Below are positions 1 through 5,230 of a stretch of 5,323 nt of DNA, in pieces (the first letter of the stretch is position 1; each line of letters begins with the position of its first letter). This DNA is from Betaproteobacteria bacterium (GTDB taxonomy: Bacteria; Pseudomonadota; Gammaproteobacteria; Burkholderiales; Burkholderiaceae_E). Made by a program: the position numbers and the translations under genes. The stretch covers positions 1 through 5,323 of the forward strand of contig VGHV01000192.1 of assembly GCA_016868095.1 (NCBI GenBank), read 5' to 3'. The notes under the pieces are model-generated. The model ran no database searches. It had not been told where the DNA came from and saw only the letters and a program-made list of their open reading frames with translations.

Positions 1-93
1 AAGCGGTACTTTGACGGCTCGTCGGTGCACTGCCACGAACTGCGCCCACGCCATCAGGGGCAGAAAAAAGCTGAGGATGAGAAGTTTGCGCAT
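1..93 (-). CDS. N-terminus of a probable exported protein, cut by the window edge
   Basis: Reading leftward from an ATG at 93-91 gives 31 codons with no stop before the edge. The start MRKLLILSFFLPLMAWAQ is a textbook Sec signal peptide: two basic residues, a hydrophobic core, and an A-W-A|Q cleavage site near residue 17. The mature part visible here is only about 14 residues and I do not recognise it. No clear Shine-Dalgarno lies upstream of the ATG. In the frame used, the residues after the cleavage site look unremarkable. Removing one of the two A bases at 38-39 would switch to a frame reading W-Q-C-T-D and then S-K-Y-R, which looks more like a small cysteine-containing periplasmic protein, so a frameshift is possible. 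An opposing plus-strand frame is open from 1 to 204 but lacks protein-like character. The tracrRNA-like gene upstream is transcribed in the same direction and ends about 190 bases before this start. Confidence 0.45.
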   Translation of the reverse strand, partial: MRKLLILSFFLPLMAWAQFVAVHRRAVKVPL

Positions 94-283
94 AGGCAAA
101 TGCTAGTACGAAATGAGGCGTTTGGCATCCACCATGCGTGTGGATTCGGCTTAATTTATTCAACTCTGCTAGAACCTACCATACCCCCACCCACCCGAAT
201 CTGAGTGGGTTCCATACGCTAGCTAGGTGGGTAGGATTTCGCTGAAGTAATGCTTGAAAATCTTGAACTTGATCTGGCTAATG
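94..283. other. Intergenic stretch with C-rich/G-rich dyad, no gene seen
   Basis: No convincing coding frame was found. The main structure is an imperfect dyad. CCTACC at 175-180 and a C-rich run to about 196 face AGGTGGGTAGG at 225-235. Nested inside, ACCCAC (about 189-194) can pair with GTGGGT (205-210). There is no T-run next to it on either strand, so a classical rho-independent terminator is not supported. It could be a protein-binding site, an RNA hairpin in the 5' leader of the minus-strand exported-protein gene, or chance. A similar acccaccca motif recurs at 381-389. Confidence 0.35.
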
Positions 284-308
284 AAAAGGGGCCGGATATA
301 CCGGCCCC
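284..308 (-). terminator. Rho-independent terminator of the tracrRNA
   Basis: A perfect 8-bp stem, GGGGCCGG / CCGGCCCC (308-301 with 295-288 on the minus strand), encloses a 5-base TATAT loop and is followed by TTTT (287-284). The stem is all G-C. On the plus strand the hairpin is followed by gcattt, a much weaker tail, so the minus strand is the likely functional orientation. In type II-C tracrRNAs the terminator hairpin is also the 3' structural element. Confidence 0.8.
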
Positions 309-368
309 GCATTTGGTGCATCATTTCTGCTTGTTAGCGTCCAGAGCACAGATCCCAGTCAACTAGTT
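284..368 (-). ncRNA. Probable type II-C tracrRNA
   Basis: Reading the minus strand from about 368 to 284 gives an RNA of about 85 nt. Its parts, in order, are: an anti-repeat candidate (368 to about 333, ending gacgctaac); a short linker AAGC; a nexus-like block GAAATGATGCACCAAATGC (about 326-308); and an 8-bp GC hairpin with TTTT. The block resembles the segment after the anti-repeat in Neisseria meningitidis and Pasteurella tracrRNAs as I remember them: AAGG..., GAAAAGA-TG, CC, AACGC, then a GC terminator hairpin. It lies next to and divergent from a type II-C cas9 start, a normal place for tracrRNA. A promoter sits exactly where needed upstream. The RNA would pair with the crRNA repeat and be bound by Cas9. 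This identification rests on layout and remembered motifs, not a covariance search. The anti-repeat cannot be verified because no CRISPR repeat is present in the window. Confidence 0.68.
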
Positions 369-373
369 CCCAC

Positions 374-402
374 ATGGTAAACCCACCCAAAATGTCTGTA
401 AA
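374..402 (-). promoter_or_regulatory. Sigma70-like promoter of the tracrRNA
   Basis: On the minus strand, TTTACA (402-397, five of six matches to the -35 consensus) and TACCAT (379-374, four of six matches to the -10 consensus) are separated by exactly 17 bases. The predicted start is an A at about 368-367, immediately at the anti-repeat. It lies in the leader of the divergent cas9 fragment, so the two transcription units share about 70 bases of control region. Confidence 0.55.
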
Positions 403-426
403 GTTCTGAAAACAGCATCATTCAAC

Positions 427-431
427 GGGAG
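427..431 (+). promoter_or_regulatory. Ribosome binding site of the cas9 fragment
   Basis: GGGAG ends six bases before the ATG at 438 and supports that start over the in-frame ATG at 450. Its preservation means the stub could still be translated. Confidence 0.55.
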
Positions 432-437
432 AAAGCG

Positions 438-773
438 ATGCGCGGCAAGATGCGATATCGATTAGGGCTTGACCTTGGGACTAAGTCCATTGGTTGGGCG
501 ATGATTCGCCTCGATGCTTCCGATGCACCCTGCGCTGTCATAAGGGCTGGCGTTCGAATTTTTTCAGACGGGCGCAATCCAAAGGGCGTATCCCTCGCGG
601 CAGACCGACGACTTGCCCGCTCCATGAGGCGGCGAAGGGACCGCTTGCTCAAGCGTAAAGCGCGCATGATGCGCATGCTGGTTGACTACGGATTTTTCCT
701 CGGCGATACCAATGAACGCAAACGCCTTGAGCAAATCAACCCCTATGAGCTAAGAGCTAAGGGTCTTGATTAG
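438..773 (+). pseudogene. cas9: Truncated type II-C Cas9: RuvC-I motif and bridge helix only
   Basis: The 111 residues match the extreme N-terminus of type II-C Cas9 endonucleases, which normally run to about 1,000-1,100 residues. Residues 7-21 form RuvC-I (GLDLGTKSIGWA), with catalytic Asp at 12; the usual Asn of GTNSIGWA is Lys here. GVRIF follows at 38-42. Residues 56-80 are the Arg-rich bridge helix, including SMRRRRDRLLKRKARM. PYELRAKGLD (102-111) is the conserved segment just before the recognition lobe. The frame then ends at TAG (771-773). All three downstream frames hit stops within tens of codons and show no Cas9 sequence, so the REC, HNH, RuvC-II/III and PAM-interacting regions are absent. 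The start is supported by GGGAG at 427-431, six bases upstream; Met5 (450) is an alternative. The stub cannot cut DNA alone. Whether it is translated or has an RNA-binding role is unknown; a decaying remnant is the default reading. Confidence 0.88.
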
Positions 774-991
774 CCTGGGGTTATTCGGAAGTGGATAAAA
801 CGAAATAGGACTCTCTACATCTTACTGAAACTTAAGCATAGAGTGCAGCGGTAGACTTGAATGACTTGTTTAGCACTGCAATTGGAATCAATAGATTTAT
901 GTGCATCGCCATCGGGGCGCATAAGCAGTTTGTTTCGTCTCGCAAAATGTGAGTCATTCAGTTAGGTTTCGAACAGCTTCGGAGTTCTTCA
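774..991 (+). other. AT-richer spacer and leader of the acyl-CoA operon
   Basis: No gene is visible on either strand. By hand count GC is about 43% overall and about 33% over 781-840, against about 55% in the cas9 fragment. The composition therefore changes at the point where Cas9 homology ends. The operon promoter should lie here or further left, but no good -35/-10 pair stands out. TTGTTT (867-872) with TAGATT (892-897) has a 19-base spacer and is weak. A short dyad, ATGTGC / GCGCAT, lies at 899-922 without a T-run. No IS end was recognised at the junction. Confidence 0.5.
981..984 (+). promoter_or_regulatory. Ribosome binding site of the acyl-CoA ligase
   Basis: GGAG lies seven bases before the ATG at 992 and fixes that start. 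Confidence 0.6.
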
Positions 992-2581
992 ATGTCAAGT
1001 CTTGCACAATTTTTGTGGCAGAAGGCTAAGGCAGTACCCCACAACATTGCGATAGTCGATAAAACGATTTCGGAGCAAGTTCGTCGTGGTTTGAGTCGCT
1101 CGAAGGTTGATGGCTACTCAGGGGAAACCTGTTCGTTTGGGCAGTTCCATCAACGCGTTATGCAACTAGCTCATGGAATCGCTTTAGGGATTGGCGTAAA
1201 GCAGGGAGATCGCCTAGGGTTATTCTTAGAAAATCGTCCAGAGTTTCTCGATCTTCTTTTCGCCTGTTGGCATCTGGGTGCGTGTGCAGTCCCTATCAAT
1301 GCGAAGCTTCATCCAAAGGAGGTCGCACACATCGCGAGCGACTGTGGAATCAAAGCGCTTTTCACTGCTGAAGGCAAGATCGAGGCGCTCAAGAATGCAC
1401 TCACGCAGATCGAATTAAGCACTGAATTGGTTGATGTCGACAGCTGTAACTATTGCTCGCTCTACGATCATCCTGCAATGACGCTACAGCAAGTGATGCC
1501 CAATGACCTTGCATGGATTTTTTACACATCAGGTACGACTGGGAAGCCAAAGGGGGCAATGCTGACCCATAGGAATCTCCTTTTCATGTCCATGGCTTAT
1601 TGTTCTGATATTGAAATCGTTCAGGGTGGAGATCATAAGGTGCATGCGGCGCCACTGTCCCACGGGTCTGGCTTATATGCTTTACCGCATTTGCTAGGAG
1701 GGGGAACCCAGGTCATCCTCAGTGGCTTTGATACCGAAGAAGTGCTCAGTGCTCTGGAGCAATTCGAAAAAGTCACTATGTTCGCAGCGCCGACTATGGT
1801 TACCAGATTGATGCATTCGGTCGCCCTTAGAAGCGAATTCCCTGGGTTGAGAACCCTCTATTACGGTGGTGGGCCTATGTATGTTCATGACTTACAGATG
1901 GCTCTGGATTGTTTTGGTCCTCGGCTGTATCAATTGTATGGGCAGGGCGAAAGTCCAATGACAATTGCCGGGCTATCAAAGCGTATGCACCACGGAACAC
2001 GCAATCACGACCATCTGAGAAAACTGGGGTCTTGCGGTTATCCAAGGACTGGTGTGGAAGTAAGAGTTGTGAATGACTTGGGGTTCGATCAACCAGCGGG
2101 TGAACTAGGCGAGGTGATCTGTCGGAGTGACTGCACAATGCTTGGCTATTGGAACAACCCGTTAGCGACTGCGCAAGCTTTGCGAGATGGTTGGCTGTGG
2201 ACCGGCGACGTGGGAATTTTAGACGAAGATGGATTGCTATCGTTACGGGATCGATCTAAGGATATGATCATTTCGGGTGGTACGAATATTTACCCGAGAG
2301 AGATAGAGGAGATTCTTCTAAAACACCCGGATGTGTTGGAGGTATCGGTCATTGGAAAGCCTCATCCAGATTGGGGCGAAGAGGTAGTTGCTTTTTTTGT
2401 TTCGAAAGAAGGCCGTCACGTTAGTTTCGATGACTTAGACGCGTTGTGCCTTTCAAACATAGCCCGATTCAAAAGACCGAAACAATACTTTAGGACCGAC
2501 GCCTTGCCTAAGAACAACTATGGAAAGATTTTGAAGACTGCACTTAGAGAAGTCTTGAAACAGGAGCAGTCCCATGCCTAG
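992..2581 (+). CDS. Acyl-CoA synthetase (AMP-forming), class I adenylate-forming family
   Basis: The 529-residue protein would activate a carboxylic acid with ATP to an acyl-AMP and transfer it to coenzyme A; it is probably cytosolic. The core motifs are all present: the phosphate-binding loop YTSGTTGKPKG (178-188), the adenine motif YGQGES (316-321), WLWTGD with the ribose-binding Asp (401-406), the hinge RSKDMIISGGTNIYPREIE (421-439), and the C-terminal PKNNYGKILK (506-515) with catalytic Lys512. The length is normal for the family. The N-terminal 24-46 stretch is slightly longer than in many relatives. No membrane segment is evident. It is the first gene of a four-gene operon and overlaps the thiolase by 8 bases. 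The motifs do not reveal the substrate; a medium-chain, aromatic, alicyclic or steroid-derived acid are all possible. A FadD-type name would overstate what can be seen. Confidence 0.92.
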   Translation: MSSLAQFLWQKAKAVPHNIAIVDKTISEQVRRGLSRSKVDGYSGETCSFGQFHQRVMQLAHGIALGIGVKQGDRLGLFLENRPEFLDLLFACWHLGACAVPINAKLHPKEVAHIASDCGIKALFTAEGKIEALKNALTQIELSTELVDVDSCNYCSLYDHPAMTLQQVMPNDLAWIFYTSGTTGKPKGAMLTHRNLLFMSMAYCSDIEIVQGGDHKVHAAPLSHGSGLYALPHLLGGGTQVILSGFDTEEVLSALEQFEKVTMFAAPTMVTRLMHSVALRSEFPGLRTLYYGGGPMYVHDLQMALDCFGPRLYQLYGQGESPMTIAGLSKRMHHGTRNHDHLRKLGSCGYPRTGVEVRVVNDLGFDQPAGELGEVICRSDCTMLGYWNNPLATAQALRDGWLWTGDVGILDEDGLLSLRDRSKDMIISGGTNIYPREIEEILLKHPDVLEVSVIGKPHPDWGEEVVAFFVSKEGRHVSFDDLDALCLSNIARFKRPKQYFRTDALPKNNYGKILKTALREVLKQEQSHA

Positions 2582-3749
2582 GGTATTTGTTGCAGGAATT
2601 GGATCGACAACCTTTGGAAAGCATGATGGGACCCCAATTGAACACCTTGCCGTCAAGGCAGCCGCGTTTGCTATTGAAGACGCACAAGTAGACCGCAGTG
2701 ACATAGGGGCGTTGTACCTTGGTAACTTTGTAAGTGGTCCACTCAACGGCAAGGAAGTTCTGGCAGGAATTGTTGCAGACAGGCTTGGCCTGAATAATAT
2801 TCCCTGCACTAAGGTCGAAGGTGCGTGCGCTTCAGGTGGCATTGCTTTTCGGCATGCATATCTAGCGGTGAGTTCAGGATCAGTCGATGCTGCGATAGCG
2901 ATCGGTGTTGAGACGATGACTCATGCAAAAACACCGCAAACAACGGCAGCTCTAAACTGTGCCATGGACCATGAATACGACAGTCCGAGTGGATTGACAT
3001 TTCCCGGTCTGTTCGGGCTTGCATGGCGGATGCACTCTCAGCGCTATGGAACGACTCGAGATGAGGTGGCCGCCGTTGTTCTGAAAAACAAGCGCAACGG
3101 GTTAAGAAATCCTCTGGCACAGATGGGTGCGGAGATAACGATCGATCAGATTTGCTCGAGTGCGATGATTTGCGATCCGATTCAACTCTACGACTGCTGT
3201 CCTACGAGCGATGGTGCTGCAGCGGTTGTTGTAATTTCAGAACGCCTCATGCGCCAGTTAGGCCCTTCTAGAAAGGTGCCATTTGTAGAGGCTCTTTCAT
3301 CTATACAGACCCGCGGTTCTTCGCGAATAGCTGGGCATAGGGATCTGGTGTCCTTTGATGCTACGGTGAGCGCAGCTGCAATAGCACTCCAAAGGGCAGC
3401 ACTCAGCCCTGCACAGATTGATCTTGTGGAACTTCATGATTGCTTTTCTATTGCTGAGATTATCGACAGCGAGGACTTAAGTTTAGTACCTCGGGGCCAG
3501 GGAGGGAAGTGGGTAATGGAAGGCCGTACCGCGGTAGATGGCGACCTTGCGATCAATCCGAGCGGAGGACTACTTGCAAAGGGTCATCCAGTCGGTGCAA
3601 CTGGTGTGGCCCAAGTTTACGAGGTAGTTAAGCAGCTTCGCCATGAACATCCAAATCAAGTTCAGAACGCTCGAATCGGCATGACACACAATCTAGGCGG
3701 TACGGGTGTCGCATGTACTGTTTCAATTTTCAGAGGGATTGATACTTGA
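2574..3749 (+). CDS. SCP2-type thiolase (acetyl-CoA acyltransferase-like)
   Basis: The 391-residue protein is a thiolase of the SCP2/SCP-x branch, expected to cleave a 3-ketoacyl-CoA with CoA. The nucleophilic Cys85 sits in VEGACASGG (81-89). HDCF (288-291) is the branch signature, whose Cys is reported to act in proton transfer in SCP2-thiolases. NPSGGLLAKGHPVGATG (328-344) supplies His338. THNLGGTG (371-378) is the C-terminal glycine-rich loop. With this set intact the enzyme should be a working thiolase; the related steroid retro-aldolase Ltp2 has, as I recall, Tyr in place of such residues. The ATG lies inside the end of the ligase gene (8-base overlap) with AGGAG at 2562-2566 as ribosome binding site. 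The DUF35 gene starts within its stop codon, a common pairing in which the DUF35 protein partners the thiolase. Confidence 0.9.
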   Translation: MPRVFVAGIGSTTFGKHDGTPIEHLAVKAAAFAIEDAQVDRSDIGALYLGNFVSGPLNGKEVLAGIVADRLGLNNIPCTKVEGACASGGIAFRHAYLAVSSGSVDAAIAIGVETMTHAKTPQTTAALNCAMDHEYDSPSGLTFPGLFGLAWRMHSQRYGTTRDEVAAVVLKNKRNGLRNPLAQMGAEITIDQICSSAMICDPIQLYDCCPTSDGAAAVVVISERLMRQLGPSRKVPFVEALSSIQTRGSSRIAGHRDLVSFDATVSAAAIALQRAALSPAQIDLVELHDCFSIAEIIDSEDLSLVPRGQGGKWVMEGRTAVDGDLAINPSGGLLAKGHPVGATGVAQVYEVVKQLRHEHPNQVQNARIGMTHNLGGTGVACTVSIFRGIDT

Positions 3750-4066
3750 AGATTTATCGATGCTGCAGTTGTGCTGAAGCTACTTTGGCCCCCCCAGCGA
3801 TATGTTCAAAATGTATGCACGATGAGTTTGAGTTGGGTTCTGGATCAACACAAGGTGTCCTCATTAGTTTTACAACTATTCGGCGCGCGCCAGCAGGCAT
3901 TAGTCTGACTTCGCCCTACCACGTCTGTGTTGTTGAAATGACCAATGGATTGAGGGTGACGGGAGTCTTGGAGTTTGGAGACAGTGAACCTGAATTAGGC
4001 CAATCAGTCTATGAGTTACGCCAGGACGGGATGCAAATTCACTTTTCAAACTCACCGAGCCATTGA
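3746..4066 (+). CDS. DUF35 zinc-ribbon/OB-fold protein, probable thiolase partner
   Basis: The 106-residue protein starts almost at once with a four-Cys zinc ribbon (C6-x2-C9 and C20-x2-C23), followed by a beta-rich OB-fold region: GVLISFTTIRR (37-47), then SPYHVCVVEMTNGLRVTGVL (56-75). This is the DUF35 (OB-fold acyl-CoA-associated) family. Members sit beside SCP2-type thiolases and in known cases form a complex with them, binding acyl-CoA or bridging to a hydratase. The start is TTG, giving a TTGA overlap with the thiolase stop. An in-frame TGA at 3740-3742 excludes any longer form, so the N-terminal helices found in many relatives (roughly 20-30 residues) are truly absent. GAGGG at 3733-3737 is a suitable ribosome binding site. 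Stability probably depends on the upstream thiolase, and the overlap suggests coupled translation. Confidence 0.85.
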   Translation: MKIYRCCSCAEATLAPPAICSKCMHDEFELGSGSTQGVLISFTTIRRAPAGISLTSPYHVCVVEMTNGLRVTGVLEFGDSEPELGQSVYELRQDGMQIHFSNSPSH

Positions 4067-4078
4067 AGGAGTGCTGGC

Positions 4079-4873
4079 TTGAATTCGATCATTTATGAAA
4101 ACCTTGACAATATTGTAATGATTACAATAAACCGCCCTGGCAAAATGAATTCGTTAGACTTCGAGGCGAACGATCAACTTATAGACGCATGGGTTCGTTT
4201 TGATCGGGATGACACTGCAAGGGTCGCGGTAATTACCGGTTCGGGAAATCAGTCGTTTTGTGCCGGTGCCGATTTGAAGACTTATACAATGAATTTCGCT
4301 ACCAGACCTGCTCCAGAATTTAGAAGACGTTTTACAAATGGTCCTGGATTCGGCGGGATCACACGTGGGCTAAAGATTGACAAGCCAATTGTCGCCGCCA
4401 TAAATGGCTATGCAATTTCTGGTGGATTTGAGCTTGCACTCGCTGCTGATATTCGGTTTTGTTCTACAAATGCAGAATTTGCACTCCAGGATGTTGGTTG
4501 GGGTTTTCACGCTTGCGATGGCGGTCTAGTGCGATTACCACAAATTGTAGGCATGGGGCATGCTATGGAAATGGTCCTGTCGGGCGATAGGATCAACGCA
4601 GACCATGCACTTCGCATCGGTTTAGTCAATCGGGTTTTCCCGATTGAGAAACTCATTGATGAAGCCATTTGCTACGCAAAACATCTAGCTTCTAGAGCAC
4701 CCCTGCCGCAATGCTTCGCTAAAGAAGTAATTAGAAGAATCTACGGCATGTCTTTTGATGAGGCACTGAGACTAGAGTCGGCATCATTTCACGATCTGGG
4801 GTTCACAGAAGACCTGCAAGAGGGTACGTCGGCCTTTAAAGATCGACGTGCTGCTTCGTTTAAGGGAGTGTGA
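4079..4873 (+). CDS. Enoyl-CoA hydratase/isomerase (crotonase family)
   Basis: The 264-residue length is normal for a crotonase. The N-terminal VMITINRPGKMNSLD (13-27), the oxyanion-hole segment SFCAGADLKTY (59-69), and INGYAISGGFELALAADIRF (108-127) are diagnostic. Glu118 matches the first catalytic Glu of rat mitochondrial hydratase. The second catalytic Glu (in FGQPEIKLG of the classic enzyme) corresponds here to Asp138 in FALQDVGWG, so the reaction may be hydration, isomerisation or another CoA-thioester chemistry. The C-terminus EGTSAFKDRRAASFKG is typical, so the gene is complete. The start is TTG with AAGGAG (4066-4071) seven bases before it; no upstream in-frame start fits the family better. 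It is the last gene of the operon, 12 bases after the DUF35 gene. An insertion sequence begins almost directly after its stop, so any further operon genes may be cut off from the promoter. Confidence 0.9.
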   Translation: MNSIIYENLDNIVMITINRPGKMNSLDFEANDQLIDAWVRFDRDDTARVAVITGSGNQSFCAGADLKTYTMNFATRPAPEFRRRFTNGPGFGGITRGLKIDKPIVAAINGYAISGGFELALAADIRFCSTNAEFALQDVGWGFHACDGGLVRLPQIVGMGHAMEMVLSGDRINADHALRIGLVNRVFPIEKLIDEAICYAKHLASRAPLPQCFAKEVIRRIYGMSFDEALRLESASFHDLGFTEDLQEGTSAFKDRRAASFKGV

Positions 4874-4948
4874 GTGACCTGCGTTTAAAAACTGATCCAG
4901 TATGAGTGAGAGAAACTGAGTGTTTTTGTCATTCGAAAGGATTAAGTT

Positions 4949-5230
4949 ATGCCAAAAGGTGTTCGATTAAAGCCCGAGCAAATCGTGGCCAAGTTGCGCG
5001 AGATAGAGATCAAGATAGGTTAAGGCAAAGATGTACTGAGCGCTTGCAGAGAGGCCGGTGCTACCGACAAGAGCTACTACCGCTGGAGGCGTGAGTACGG
5101 GGGCATGAAGGTGGACCAGGCTAAGCGCCTGAAGCAATTGGAGCAGGAGAACGCGCGACTCAAACGCTTGGTGGGTGAACTGCACTTGGAGAAGATGGTG
5201 CTCACGGATGTTGCGCGGGGAAACTTCTAA
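4949..5230 (+). pseudogene. IS3-family transposase OrfA with an in-frame ochre codon
   Basis: Translation from ATG 4949 gives MPKGVRLKPEQIVAKLREIE and on to Gly24, then TAA at 5021-5023. Reading through, the same frame continues to TAA at 5228-5230 (93 sense or stop positions): SACREAG, the helix-turn-helix end SYYRWRREYGG, then the leucine-zipper region ending in LKRLVGELHLEKMVL and DVARGNF. Relatives have a Gln (GQGK) at the stop position, so a single CAA-to-TAA change explains it. No other damage is seen, so the mutation is recent or the stop is suppressed. AAAGGA at 4936-4941 is a good ribosome binding site. OrfA would normally bind the terminal repeats and form the N-terminus of the OrfAB transposase. 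Frames overlapping this stretch on either strand are shadows. Confidence 0.88.
5218..5224 (+). promoter_or_regulatory. Possible -1 frameshift heptamer GGGAAAC
   Basis: In the orfA frame the bases parse as G GGA AAC, which fits the X XXY YYZ slippery pattern, and they lie just before the orfA stop at 5228. Slipping here would join orfA to the orfB frame exactly where homology switches. A-rich heptamers are the better-known bacterial sites, so activity is uncertain. Confidence 0.4.

Noticed and set aside
1..204. Plus-strand open frame from the left edge to a TGA at 202-204
   Set aside because: It is antisense to a clear signal peptide, runs through low-complexity C-rich sequence, and has no recognisable motif. 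Openness alone is not enough.
333..368. A CRISPR repeat or one-unit array
   Set aside because: There is only a single copy. Position upstream of the nexus-like block and terminator fits an anti-repeat better.
422..676. Minus-strand 84-codon frame
   Set aside because: It is a shadow of the Arg-rich cas9 fragment and would overlap both the RBS and the bridge-helix codons.
857..897. Sigma70 or sigma54 promoter for the operon
   Set aside because: TTGAAT, TTGTTT and TTGGAA were tried as -35 elements, but none has a good -10 at 16-18 bases. No TGGCAC-N5-TTGC match exists.
899..922. ATGTGC/GCGCAT dyad as a terminator
   Set aside because: The stem is short with a G-U pair and a large loop, and there is no T-run. 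It lies just before the operon, where a terminator would make little sense.
774..991. Further Cas9 sequence in shifted frames after the stop
   Set aside because: All three frames were read. They end in stops quickly and lack the NQRRGFKSNRK-type segment that follows in full Cas9.
1694..3120. Minus-strand frames within the ligase and thiolase genes (1694-1888, 1875-2138, 2453-2842, 2809-3120)
   Set aside because: All lie antisense to genes with complete family motifs and show no domain of their own.
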